Source: Ruminococcus sp. (GTDB lineage Bacteria; Bacillota; Clostridia; Oscillospirales; Ruminococcaceae). Taken from it: a DNA stretch of 64,000 bases. Shown piece by piece: positions 34,755 to 43,437 of this stretch; position 1 is the first letter of the stretch; the number at the start of each line of letters is the position of its first letter. The notes beneath the pieces are model-generated. The model ran no database searches. It saw nothing but the letters and a program-made list of their open reading frames with translations, and was not told the origin of the DNA. The stretch covers positions 1 through 64,000 of the forward strand of contig JAFUXL010000009.1 of the NCBI GenBank assembly GCA_017470905.1, written 5' to 3'. The translations under genes were made by a program, and so were the position numbers.

Positions 34755-35498
34755 ATGAAAAAAATTATACCATTTATCTGCGCCCTGTCGCTGTGCTGCT
34801 TTGCGGGCGGCATGAGCGCAAGTGCCGATATGTATCAGGGAAATTATCAAAACGGCAACAGCGGCGGATATGTAGATGAATACGGCGTACCGCACACTGC
34901 TGACGGCAGTATAAGCTACAACCACAACAATGCATATCAATATATTGACGGTGTGCCATATGACATTAATGGCAACATAAGCTATGACTACAGCGTTGCA
35001 GATAATAACAACGGTGGAGACGAAAATAACGACAATGACAGCAATGACGACAATTCTCTGTTCCCCGATACGGCAGCTACGCAGACCGTGAGCGAAAGTC
35101 CGACAGACAGCGAAACCGCCGCCGCTTCGGAGGAAAGCACTGCTGTCTCTTCCGAAAACACATCGGAGGCTGCAACATCGTCCTCTTCAAAAAATAAATC
35201 CGACAGCGGCTCATCTTCTTCAAAATCGGACGGTTCGCTCGGAAAGCTGATATATTTCCTCCTCGGAACGGCTCTCGGCGCATTCGGAACATTCCTGATA
35301 TTCGCAACGGTAAAGCACATGAAGCACAATTCCTCTTCGGGCAGTCTTACTCCCGATGATATTGACAGAATAAGCTCAAGCCTTAAAAAAGCCAATCAGA
35401 CAATACAGAATGTCTCGAAATCCACGGAAAGTCTCGGCGCAAATATGCAGAGAGAAAGAGAAAATCTCAAAAAAATCAAGCAAAGGATTGACGATTAA
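34755..35498 (+). CDS. Module B membrane anchor with signal peptide and coiled coil
   Basis: 247 residues. A cleavable-looking signal peptide (about 1-25, ending ASA-D), an outside domain rich in Tyr/Asn/Gly with YGVPHTADGSISY and VPYDINGNISYDY repeats (about 40-80), a Ser/Thr-rich acidic linker, one transmembrane helix (about 162-185, LIYFLLGTALGAFGTFLIFA), and a cytosolic coiled coil to the end. The ribosome binding site is AGGAGG. Compared with the anchor of module A the topology adds an outside segment, while both have a transmembrane helix joined to a coiled coil and both are encoded directly after the giant ATPase. It is the last gene of the + strand island. Confidence 0.8.
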   Translation: MKKIIPFICALSLCCFAGGMSASADMYQGNYQNGNSGGYVDEYGVPHTADGSISYNHNNAYQYIDGVPYDINGNISYDYSVADNNNGGDENNDNDSNDDNSLFPDTAATQTVSESPTDSETAAASEESTAVSSENTSEAATSSSSKNKSDSGSSSSKSDGSLGKLIYFLLGTALGAFGTFLIFATVKHMKHNSSSGSLTPDDIDRISSSLKKANQTIQNVSKSTESLGANMQRERENLKKIKQRIDD

Positions 35499-35517
35499 TA
35501 ACTATAATTGTCCTTGT

Positions 35518-35542
35518 TCCCCCTGCCTGCGGCGGCAGGGGG
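35518..35542 (+). terminator. GC-rich hairpin at the island end
   Basis: Stem ccccctgcc / ggcaggggg; a weak T-rich stretch follows (attgtattttttct). It could attenuate or terminate the island transcript. Confidence 0.5.
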
Positions 35543-35594
35543 ATTAATAATTGTATTTTTTCTTACTTTCTGCGGCATTAGATTAATAATTAAA

Positions 35595-35628
35595 AATCCG
35601 TATGCACGGCGCATACGGATTTTTTGCA
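35595..35628 (+). terminator. Rho-independent terminator
   Basis: Perfect stem aatccgtatgc / gcatacggatt with loop acggc and six T. It is the main stop for the island; the minus-strand side is A-rich, so it could work both ways. Confidence 0.85.
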
Positions 35629-35666
35629 AAAAAATACAGGCTCCCGAAAGAACCTGCAAAAATAAG

Positions 35667-35750
35667 TGCCGAAGACGGGACTTGAACCCGTACGATATTG
35701 CTACCGGCAGATTTTGAGTCTGCTGTGTCTGCCATTCCACCACTTCGGCA
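35667..35750 (-). tRNA. tRNA-Leu (anticodon CAA)
   Basis: 84 nt on the minus strand. Acceptor tgccgaa / ttcggca; anticodon stem gcaga/tctgc with loop ctcaaaa, giving anticodon CAA, which reads UUG; long variable arm and T-loop ggttcaagtcc. CCA is not encoded. It is a class II tRNA downstream of the pectate lyase terminator. Confidence 0.95.
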
Positions 35751-35825
35751 ACATTCACATTATATCATAAACCAACGGGAATGTCAATAGCTTTTCGGAA
35801 AATTTTTATATTTTCTTCCCCCATG

Positions 35826-35856
35826 AAAAAAGAACCCCCTTGCGGAGGCTCTTTTT
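35826..35856 (-). terminator. Terminator of the pectate lyase gene
   Basis: Read on the minus strand: aaagagcctcc-gcaa-gggggttcttttttc, an 11-bp stem with two G-U pairs and a T run, 30-60 nt after the lyase stop codon. Confidence 0.75.
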
Positions 35857-35888
35857 CCATTATATCATTATATTTAGGGAAACCGCAA

Positions 35889-38800
35889 TCAGCTCTTAAC
35901 CGATTCCGGGAGTTTTGTCAAAGCACCTGCATCGTATTTCTGGATTGATGCTGCGTCCATGCCTGTTACTCCGTCACCCTGCTGGTATACATCGGCATTC
36001 ACTGCTGCCTGACCTTCGAGGGGATATTTTGTGCTGTTCGAGAGGTACTGGAGTATTCTTACAGCGTCAGAAATACTTACTTTGCCGTCGAGGTTTGCAT
36101 CGCCTGCGATTGTGCTTGTCTCGCCGTTTACAGTAGTTGTTGTCTGTGCCGGTGTGGGAGCGGCGGTTGTTGTGGTTGCAGCAGGTGTGGTTGTTGTGCT
36201 GCCGCCGTCAACGGTAAGCTCTCCGGAAGCTATCTTGAGATTGTCAATGCATCCGCCGTCAGTCTCGAAGATAGCCGAGAGGGTTGTGAAGAGCTTATCT
36301 GATGAAGCTGTGTCGAGTTTATAATTATTCGAGGGGATATAGCTGATTGAAGAATTTGTATCGAAGTTTTCGTATGTGTTGCCGCTCGATACCTTTGTGC
36401 TCTTATCAGTAACGATAGTACCGGGAGTAACCTTGTTGCTTGTGCAGTTTGTGAAAACATCGTTGAAGCTCTTTATAGCACCCGAGTCAACTCTCTGTGG
36501 GTTCTTGCAGCTGTTGAAAACATTGTATTCGGAGAAGATGTAGGCATTTGCTCTTGTATTCTGGCAGTAGCTTGTCTGACCGTCAAATACATTGTCGTAC
36601 ATATGGATATTAGCCTGACGTGCAAGAGGTCCTCTTGACTCGCAGTTCTTCCAGTAGTTGTGGTGATATGTGAGGTGGAACTGGAGGTTGCTGTCGGATG
36701 CGCCTACGAGATTGGTCTTGTGGTAGCCCTCATAGTAGCAGTAGCTGTTTGTGAAATACATACCACGCTTGAAGTCGCACGCTCCGTCTCCCTCAGCCTT
36801 GTCGGACTCTGCGGGATTAGCAATCTTGGGAACATAAAATTCGCAGTTGTGTATCCAGCATCTTTCAACGGTTGCCGTAAGCTTGCTGCCTTCCTGAACA
36901 CCCTCCATGCCCACGCAGTCCTCGGGAACGTTTCTGAAGTGGAGGTTTCTTACCTCGAAGCTCTTGCCGAAGTCGGGAGCAGCAGACTCAGCCATGAAGT
37001 GGAAGCCCCAGCCGTTTACCGTAGCGTCAGAGCCTACACCCTCGATTGTGATGTCCTTGCCCGATTTCATTCTTGCCATTCCGCCGTTGTCGCCGACAGT
37101 ACCGCCGTAGTTTACGGAGTCAAATTCAGTAACACCCTCGGGAGCCTTAACATCTCCGACAATTCTTACAACGAGAGGAGTGCCGTCCTCGGCGAGTTTC
37201 TTTATGATACCCTTGTTGGAGTTTGCAGTACCGCCGTTTGAGGTCTTGCCGCCGCTCGACTCCATGCCTGCTGAGTTGAGGATATTGCCGATACCCGTAA
37301 CGGTAGTGCCGTCCTTTGATGTAACGGAAACCTTGTTCTTGTTTTCTTCTGTTACATAGAGTATTTTTGCGTTAGCCTTTATTGTACCGCCGTCTGTGTA
37401 TGCACCTACGCCTGCATTGTAGTTGTAGTGAGCATAGCCCGAACGGTCCTGCTCGGAAACTTTAATTCCTGACTGTGTGATTTTGCCCTTGGTTGTATCG
37501 AGAGAGATTGAATATGTACCTGCGGGTACTCCGAGAATATCGACACGAAGTCCGTCGGATGTATCTCTTACGAGGTATGTGAAGTCATCGCCCGTGAGAG
37601 TTCCCTTGGTTGTACCGTCATATGAAACGCCCTTTACGTCTGCGTCCTTGACACCCGAAAGAACGAGATACATCATTTCATTCCAGCCGCCTACATTTAC
37701 GACCTTTATATCGCCGACAGTGTCATTTCCGCTGCCGCCCTGTGCTGTTGTAACGGTGGGAGTATCGCCGCCCTGCGGAGCTGTTGTAACTACGGAAGCC
37801 GAACCCTCGCCCGAAAATGCCATATAGAAGAGGTTAGCCGAATCAGCCTTTGTTATTGAGTGAGAACCTGCTGAAAGTGTTGCGGTAACTACACCGTTTG
37901 AATCAGCGGTATATTTTGTGCCGTCAATCTTTACTGTTGATGCGGCATCTCCGAATACGAGCGTGATAGAACCCGAACCTGCGAACGTTATGGAAGTAGC
38001 TGTCTCCATTTTGAGGCACTGTGTAAGAGTAAGTCCGTTGTAGCTTGCTGTACCCTTTGAAGTTGAAAGATTGCCCGTAATGCTGTAGAAGCTGCTTGAA
38101 GTGCCGTTGGTTGTGAAGTTGTGAACCTGCGTTCCTGCTGAAACAGGTGTTGAGGGAGCAGCTGTCGTAACTGTGGGAGTGGGAGTTGAGGGAGCTGTTG
38201 TGGTTACGGGAGTTGTCGAGCCGCTGTCGGATTTGAAACCGCTGCCGATAGCAACTATCTGGTCATCATATGCAACAAGTGCATCTTTAAGAGGCTGGTT
38301 TACAGCGTAGCTTTCATCATCAACGGAATTGTCGAACTGCCATTTGAAGTCACCGCCGTCAACACGTCCTGCCTTTGAAGTAACGATTGAGGGAACGTCC
38401 TCGGGGTTGTCTGCGGAATAGCTGTACATTACGCCCGAAGTATCGAAATTGTTGTATGCAGTTCCGCCTGCAAGTGTTTTTACACTGCCCGGAACGGTCT
38501 CATTTGCGGAGGAAACCTCATATGCATCGAAGCTTGTATTGTCATCTGCATATGTTATATAGCTCTTGACACCCTCCATGTGGTTGTTGTAAGACTTGAT
38601 GATACCGCCGTTTTCGCCTGAGAAAGTACCCTCGCCGAGAGCGTCCGTACCCTGCTTTGAACTCATCATGGGCTTGGGACAGTTTCTGAAATAGTTGCTG
38701 TCAACAAAAGCCGATGCGCCGAGAGTAACACCTACGCCGTATTTAGCGTTTCCGTCAAAGTAATTGTTGTAGATATGTACCGAGCAGGTTCTTATTCTGG

Positions 38801-39884
38801 GGTGACGTGAGTCGGAGTGGTCATACCAGTTGTGGTGATATGTGATGTAATTCTCGGTGGACTCGGATTTCATGCCCTGAAGATTGCATTTTCCGTTATC
38901 CCAGAAGTGGTTGTATGAGTGAGTGATATATGTCGAGGTCTTTGTATCGAGTGCGCCGTCACCCTTAACCTGGTCTTTGTCCGTACCTGCATCGCCGTAG
39001 AAGAAGTCGCAGTTATGAACCCAGATATGGTCGTTTTTCTGCTGAAGTCCGCAGTCATCGCCCTCGGAGCTGTTGCAGTTCATGAAACCGAAGTTTCTTA
39101 CCTCAACGTTTGAACAGTTTTTCATTACAATGCCGAAACCGTTAGCCGTTGTGTCGTTGCCTATGCCTTCAAGTGTAAGTCCGCAGACAACGGCATCTAC
39201 ATAGAGGTCGCCGCTGGGCATATTTGCAGGGTCTTCAATATTGCCGATAAATCTGATTGCAACGGGTCCGCAGCTTGTATTGCTCTTGAGGTTTGTGATG
39301 ATGTTCTGTACACCAGTGAGTTCAACGGAATTTCCCTTTTTGTCGGGGAGCGAAACCGTTACGCTGTCTTTGTTATCATTCGTTACATAGATAACGGTTG
39401 CGTCCGATTTGAGAGTACCGTCATCGTTGTAAGCACCGGAAGATGTTCCGTTCACGAAACCGAAACCGCTTCTGTCATGAGCATATGCATCTGCATAAGC
39501 CTCGGCTGCCTTTGAGGAGTCCTCCTTGCCGTTGATAACGGGAACGATTTTCATTGTGTGGCTGCCTTCAGCAAGACCTACCATATCAGCCCTGAAATAG
39601 CCGCTGTACTGTCTTACGAGCATGGAGTCTATCTGTGCGCCGTCAACGTATACGTTGTAGCCCGATGCGCCGTCAACGGGAGACCATTCTGCATACATAC
39701 CCTCGCCGTATCCTACGGATGCGGTGATGTTTACGCTGTCGGCTGCCATAACGGTCATGACTGAGCCTGTTGTCATTCCTGCGATAACCGCACCTGTTCC
39801 GAGAACGCCTGAAACGGAAGATACGGACATGAGTGCTGCGGCTGTAAGCGAAGCAACTCTCTTTTTTAACATTGTGTTTCTCAT
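35889..39884 (-). CDS. Secreted tandem pectate lyase (two PL1-like domains) with dockerin
   Basis: 1331 residues from the ATG at 39884 (GGAGGG site 7 nt upstream). Signal peptide about 1-48 (ends MAADS). A fibronectin-like domain (about 50-125), a first PL1-type beta-helix (about 135-490) with TYHHNWYDHSDSRHPRIR near residue 345, a beta-sandwich domain (about 545-660, VHNFTTNGTSSSFYSITGN), a second fibronectin-like segment, and a second PL1-type helix (about 800-1220) with TYHHNYWKNCESRGPLAR near 1073. A Thr-rich linker leads to a dockerin (about 1258-1331) with two loops, GDANLDGKVSISD and DVYQQGDGVTGMD. It cleaves polygalacturonate by beta-elimination outside the cell and likely docks to a cellulosome scaffold. 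Two catalytic domains of different sequence suggest different pectin preferences. Confidence 0.9.
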   Translation of the reverse strand: MRNTMLKKRVASLTAAALMSVSSVSGVLGTGAVIAGMTTGSVMTVMAADSVNITASVGYGEGMYAEWSPVDGASGYNVYVDGAQIDSMLVRQYSGYFRADMVGLAEGSHTMKIVPVINGKEDSSKAAEAYADAYAHDRSGFGFVNGTSSGAYNDDGTLKSDATVIYVTNDNKDSVTVSLPDKKGNSVELTGVQNIITNLKSNTSCGPVAIRFIGNIEDPANMPSGDLYVDAVVCGLTLEGIGNDTTANGFGIVMKNCSNVEVRNFGFMNCNSSEGDDCGLQQKNDHIWVHNCDFFYGDAGTDKDQVKGDGALDTKTSTYITHSYNHFWDNGKCNLQGMKSESTENYITYHHNWYDHSDSRHPRIRTCSVHIYNNYFDGNAKYGVGVTLGASAFVDSNYFRNCPKPMMSSKQGTDALGEGTFSGENGGIIKSYNNHMEGVKSYITYADDNTSFDAYEVSSANETVPGSVKTLAGGTAYNNFDTSGVMYSYSADNPEDVPSIVTSKAGRVDGGDFKWQFDNSVDDESYAVNQPLKDALVAYDDQIVAIGSGFKSDSGSTTPVTTTAPSTPTPTVTTAAPSTPVSAGTQVHNFTTNGTSSSFYSITGNLSTSKGTASYNGLTLTQCLKMETATSITFAGSGSITLVFGDAASTVKIDGTKYTADSNGVVTATLSAGSHSITKADSANLFYMAFSGEGSASVVTTAPQGGDTPTVTTAQGGSGNDTVGDIKVVNVGGWNEMMYLVLSGVKDADVKGVSYDGTTKGTLTGDDFTYLVRDTSDGLRVDILGVPAGTYSISLDTTKGKITQSGIKVSEQDRSGYAHYNYNAGVGAYTDGGTIKANAKILYVTEENKNKVSVTSKDGTTVTGIGNILNSAGMESSGGKTSNGGTANSNKGIIKKLAEDGTPLVVRIVGDVKAPEGVTEFDSVNYGGTVGDNGGMARMKSGKDITIEGVGSDATVNGWGFHFMAESAAPDFGKSFEVRNLHFRNVPEDCVGMEGVQEGSKLTATVERCWIHNCEFYVPKIANPAESDKAEGDGACDFKRGMYFTNSYCYYEGYHKTNLVGASDSNLQFHLTYHHNYWKNCESRGPLARQANIHMYDNVFDGQTSYCQNTRANAYIFSEYNVFNSCKNPQRVDSGAIKSFNDVFTNCTSNKVTPGTIVTDKSTKVSSGNTYENFDTNSSISYIPSNNYKLDTASSDKLFTTLSAIFETDGGCIDNLKIASGELTVDGGSTTTTPAATTTTAAPTPAQTTTTVNGETSTIAGDANLDGKVSISDAVRILQYLSNSTKYPLEGQAAVNADVYQQGDGVTGMDAASIQKYDAGALTKLPESVKS

Positions 39885-39930
39885 GTTTTTTCCCTCCAAG
39901 AAAAAATTAAATATAATGATATTAATTCAG

Positions 39931-39949
39931 ATACGCCCAATGCGTACCG
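39931..39949 (-). other. 5' UTR hairpin of the pectate lyase mRNA
   Basis: Minus-strand ggtacgc-attgg-gcgtatc can fold as a short stem between the promoter and the start codon. No known regulator is recognised. Confidence 0.35.
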
Positions 39950-39969
39950 CTTTCCTTTAGTGTGATTAT

Positions 39970-39998
39970 ATTATATCGCATATTTCTGGAATTTTCAA
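39970..39998 (-). promoter_or_regulatory. Sigma-A promoter of the pectate lyase gene
   Basis: On the minus strand: -35 TTGAAA (39998-39993), 17-nt spacer, -10 TATAAT (39975-39970). The start codon is about 85 nt downstream. The rest of the 39885-40274 gap holds the divergent xylanase promoter and AT-rich DNA, with no gene. Confidence 0.8.
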
Positions 39999-40165
39999 TG
40001 ATTTATAATACTCATTAACTGATATTTTGTGCTTTTACAGAAAGTAGATTAATACAAAAAATCATTATACAGTTGACAAACGGGGGAATAATTATTTCTG
40101 CTCCGCAGTTGTGGAGATTTTACAGCAAAATTTGAACAGTCTGAATTTTTTCAGCAATAATTGAC

Positions 40166-40194
40166 TTGAAATATTCACAAAAATGTAATAAAAT
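40166..40194 (+). promoter_or_regulatory. Sigma-A promoter of the xylanase-esterase gene
   Basis: -35 TTGAAA (40166-40171), 17-nt spacer, -10 TAAAAT (40189-40194), diverging from the pectate lyase promoter 170 nt away. Confidence 0.7.
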
Positions 40195-40205
40195 ATATAC
40201 ATAAG

Positions 40206-40240
40206 CTTCACAAAGACAGTTCGTGCGAATGCTTGTGAAG
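40206..40240 (+). other. 5' UTR stem-loop before the xylanase gene
   Basis: The outer 8-bp stem cttcacaa / ttgtgaag encloses an inner ttcg-tg-cgaa stem. It starts about 12 nt after the -10 box, so it sits at the very 5' end of the mRNA, where it may stabilise the transcript. Confidence 0.6.
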
Positions 40241-40274
40241 AAAAATATCATTATTTTTTTGGGAGGAAAAAGCT

Positions 40275-43085
40275 ATGAAAAAGAGTATCTTTAAAAGACT
40301 CGTTTCAGGTGCTGTATCTGCCTTTCTCACAATGGCGGCGGTTATACCCGCATCAGGTTCTGCGGCTGACCCCGATTATCAGAATACTTTCAAGAAAGAC
40401 GGATATGACTACGAGGTCTGGAACCAGTACGGTCAGGGTACAGCTGACCTTACAGCAGGCAGCAACGGTACTTACTCATGCTCATGGAGCGGCATACACA
40501 ATGTTCTTTTCCGTGCAGGAAAAAAATGGGACAATAACCCGCAATGGGACACGCTTGACGGCATTGCCGTTGATTATGCGTGCGATTACAACCCCTCGGG
40601 AAATTCCTACCTCTGTATATACGGCTGGACGGTTGACCCCATTGTCGAGTATTATATCTGCGACACCTACGGAAGCTGGAGACCGCCCGGAAGTGATTTC
40701 CAGAAAATGGGTACAATAAAGGTTGACGGCGGTACTTATGAGGTCTATTCCGGAGAGCATGACGGTCCTTCGATTGACCCGAATGTTACTCATTTTAAGC
40801 AGTACTGGAGCGTAAGAGTTGACAGCGACCTCCGCTCCGAGGGTACTATCACCGTTTCAGACCACTTCAAGGCATGGGAACAGTACAATATGCAGATGGG
40901 CGGACTGCACGAAGTCGCTCTCAATGTTGAGGGCTGGCAGAGTTCGGGTACTGCGAATGTTACAAAAAATGACCTCCGTATCGGTGACGGCAGCGGCGGC
41001 GACCCCACGATAATTGACGACAAGCCTGGCGAAATTACCGCACAGCCCGATGAAAACGGACGCTACTTTACAAGCGATTTCGAGGGCAGCAAGGATAAAT
41101 GGTCTGCAAGAGGAGATGCAGTCCTCTCAAACGATACAAATAATTACTACAGCGGAAACAGCTCGCTCTATGTTTCGGGCAGACAGAAAGACTGGAACGG
41201 TGCGGCTTTGTCGCTCCCGACTGATGCATTTGTCGCAGGAAATACCTACAGCATAAGCCTTGCGGCTCTCCAGAAAAGCGGCTCTGCACAGGAAATGAAA
41301 CTCACCCTTGAATATACAGACGCATCAGGCGAAAAGGGCTATTCAACAGTTGCCTCCGCAGATGTAAATTCAGGCGAATGGACTAAAATCGAAAATACAT
41401 CATACACTATCCCCACAGGCGCAAGCGACCTCCTCCTCTATGTAGAGGCTACAGACCCCGAACTTGATTTCTATATCGATACGGCAATCGGTGCTGTAGA
41501 GGGTACTAAATCGCCTGTAATTACGGGTCAGGGTACTGTCGAGGGCAAGACTTCGGAAACCACAGCCCCTGTTACAGCTTCTGCTCCTGCCGCAACAACG
41601 ACAGCTGCCGTTTCTGACAGATTATGGGGCGATGCTAACCTTGACGGCAAGGTGACAATTTCGGACGCAGTAAGAATACTCCAGTACATTGCAAATAACG
41701 AAAAATATGACCTCAAGGGCGAAGCTCTCCTCAATGCCGATGTTTACAACAACGGTGACGGCATAACAGGTATGGACGCTCACTCAATACAGAAATTCGA
41801 TGCAGGAATAATTTCATCACTCCCCGAAAGCTATAAGGACGGAAAAACTCCCGACACTTCCGCAGCAACAACGGCTTCTGCCGATGATACAGTATCGGGC
41901 GAGGGCAGTATCTATAACATCTCTTTCGACAAGATAGGCGATGACATAACAACACAGGGAAATGTTACACTCACAACCGACAGCGACAACTACTATTCGG
42001 CAGGCTCTTCCGCAAAGGTTTCGGGCAGAACAGACACATGGCAGGGTATTGCCAAAGTCCTCGGAAATGATTTTTCCGCAGGCAAATCCTACAGCTTCAG
42101 TGCCGCAGTTATGCAGGCAAGCGGTTCTTCCGTTGATTTCGGAATTACTCTCCAGTATGACGGTGCAGACGGCGACACACATTACGACAATATCGCATCA
42201 GTAAGCGCAAAATCGGGCGAATGGACAAAGCTTGAAAATACTTCCTTCAAAATCCCCGAGGGCGCATCCAATCTTAAAGTATACATCGAAACTCCCGACA
42301 GCGAAACAGACTACTATGTTGACGATTTCATTGGCGCACACGAGGGAACAAAATCCTCTGTTGTAACAGGCAAGGGTGTTGTATCCGCAAAGGCTCCCGA
42401 AGTAACCCCCAGAGAGGTTGAGGGCGTTGATATTTCATGGATTGACCCCTCAAAGCCCATGGTTGCAATAAGCTTTGATGACGGCGCAAAGGGTACAGAC
42501 CCCACTTCTTCATCTATGAGAATTATAAACGCTATCGCAGATGCAGGCTTCCATTCAACATTCTTCTATGTGGGAGACTGGACAAACGATTCGAACAAGG
42601 GCGAAGTTGAATACGCTTACAGCAAGGGCATGGAAATTGCAAATCACTCCACTTCTCACCCCAGACTCAGCCAGAAATCTGCGGCAGAAATAAGAAGTGA
42701 ATTTGATACAACTCATGCAAAGCTTAAATCAATCATCGGTGCAGAGCCTTCAAAGCTTATGCGTCTGCCTTATCTCGATTACAATTCAACTGTACTTTCC
42801 ACACTCAATGATGTTGCTCTTATAACATGCAGTGTAGACACAGGCGACTGGAACAATGCTTCATCACAGGAAATAATCTCCACAATCACAAACGCTATGA
42901 ATAACGGTACTCTTGAAAATGCAATTGTTCTCTGTCACGAAACATACGACACAACAGCAGAGGCTATTGAATATCTTGCTCCCTATCTCAAATCACAGGG
43001 CTGGCAGATAGTTACCGTATCCGAACTCTTCGCAGTAAGAGGTCAGGAACTCAAGGGCGGCACAGTTTACAGCAAGTGCAATTGA
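40275..43085 (+). CDS. Secreted GH11 xylanase - CBM22 - dockerin - CBM22 - CE4 acetylxylan esterase
   Basis: 936 residues. Signal peptide about 1-30. GH11 catalytic domain (about 35-235) with E125 in EYYICDTYGSWRP and E219 in NVEGWQSSG as nucleophile and acid/base. CBM22-like domain (about 258-412), a central dockerin (about 450-520, GDANLDGKVTISD and DVYNNGDGITGMD), a second CBM22-like domain (about 545-690) and a CE4 deacetylase (about 730-925) with SFDDG, NHSTSHP (metal His) and LCHET motifs. The enzyme hydrolyses xylan and removes acetyl groups in one chain, outside the cell. Its order resembles multidomain xylanase-esterases known from rumen Ruminococcus flavefaciens. The dockerin lies in the middle rather than at an end, which is unusual. 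It has its own promoter and terminator. Confidence 0.92.
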   Translation: MKKSIFKRLVSGAVSAFLTMAAVIPASGSAADPDYQNTFKKDGYDYEVWNQYGQGTADLTAGSNGTYSCSWSGIHNVLFRAGKKWDNNPQWDTLDGIAVDYACDYNPSGNSYLCIYGWTVDPIVEYYICDTYGSWRPPGSDFQKMGTIKVDGGTYEVYSGEHDGPSIDPNVTHFKQYWSVRVDSDLRSEGTITVSDHFKAWEQYNMQMGGLHEVALNVEGWQSSGTANVTKNDLRIGDGSGGDPTIIDDKPGEITAQPDENGRYFTSDFEGSKDKWSARGDAVLSNDTNNYYSGNSSLYVSGRQKDWNGAALSLPTDAFVAGNTYSISLAALQKSGSAQEMKLTLEYTDASGEKGYSTVASADVNSGEWTKIENTSYTIPTGASDLLLYVEATDPELDFYIDTAIGAVEGTKSPVITGQGTVEGKTSETTAPVTASAPAATTTAAVSDRLWGDANLDGKVTISDAVRILQYIANNEKYDLKGEALLNADVYNNGDGITGMDAHSIQKFDAGIISSLPESYKDGKTPDTSAATTASADDTVSGEGSIYNISFDKIGDDITTQGNVTLTTDSDNYYSAGSSAKVSGRTDTWQGIAKVLGNDFSAGKSYSFSAAVMQASGSSVDFGITLQYDGADGDTHYDNIASVSAKSGEWTKLENTSFKIPEGASNLKVYIETPDSETDYYVDDFIGAHEGTKSSVVTGKGVVSAKAPEVTPREVEGVDISWIDPSKPMVAISFDDGAKGTDPTSSSMRIINAIADAGFHSTFFYVGDWTNDSNKGEVEYAYSKGMEIANHSTSHPRLSQKSAAEIRSEFDTTHAKLKSIIGAEPSKLMRLPYLDYNSTVLSTLNDVALITCSVDTGDWNNASSQEIISTITNAMNNGTLENAIVLCHETYDTTAEAIEYLAPYLKSQGWQIVTVSELFAVRGQELKGGTVYSKCN

Positions 43086-43133
43086 TTTAATTCCGAATGA
43101 TTTACAATCAGATAATATAACTCCTGACAAAGG

Positions 43134-43158
43134 CGGCTGATAAATTTCAGCCGTTTTT
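43134..43158 (+). terminator. Terminator of the xylanase gene
   Basis: Stem cggctga / tcagccg with loop taaatt and five T. Confidence 0.8.
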
Positions 43159-43198
43159 GTATTATCGGATAATTTCGGGGTATATTATCAATGTAAAT

Positions 43199-43223
43199 AT
43201 CCCTCGCCTGCGGCGAAGGATAT
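43199..43223. repeat. GC-rich hairpin
   Basis: tatccctcgcc / ggcgaaggata, with an aataaataaac tail; one member of the dispersed family. Confidence 0.55.
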
Positions 43224-43236
43224 AATAAATAAACAA

Positions 43237-43427
43237 GAGGAAATTTTCGCCCTTGCCATTAAAGTGAACGCAGTGTAACGGAGTGAACGAAATGGCAAGC
43301 CTTAAAAGGCGAAAATTGACGATTTTAAATAGAGGAAAATTTGCGCCCTTGTGCTGGGAGAGAACGGAACGCAGTGCAGTGAACGAAAGCACAAGGCTTA
43401 AAGGCGCAAATTTGACGATTTTAAATA
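43237..43427 (+). ncRNA. Two tandem co-varying stem-loops (95-96 nt units)
   Basis: Unit 1 (43237-43331) pairs AATTTTCGCC (43242-43251) with GGCGAAAATT (43308-43317) and CTTGCCATT (43252-43260) with AATGGCAAG (43291-43299). Unit 2 (43332-43427) pairs AAATTTGCGCC (43337-43347) with GGCGCAAATTT (43403-43413) and CTTGTGCT (43348-43355) with AGCACAAG (43388-43395). The stems differ in sequence between units but both stay paired. The loops share gaacg and cagtg words and the units share the 3' end tgacgattttaaata. It lies directly upstream of the DUF421 gene, whose SD begins at the unit boundary. It could be a structured leader RNA or a palindromic mobile repeat. Confidence 0.65.
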
Positions 43428-43437
43428 GGAGCTTTTC

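Noticed and set aside
1..35498. The island as a prophage or integrative element
   Set aside because: No integrase, transposase, terminase, capsid or attachment repeats were seen. The tRNA-Leu at its end shows no duplicated 3' tail on the other side within the window, though the left side is only partly visible.
43237..43427. A protein-coding leader peptide upstream of DUF421
   Set aside because: No frame stays open across the stems with a ribosome binding site; the signal is in pairing, not codons.
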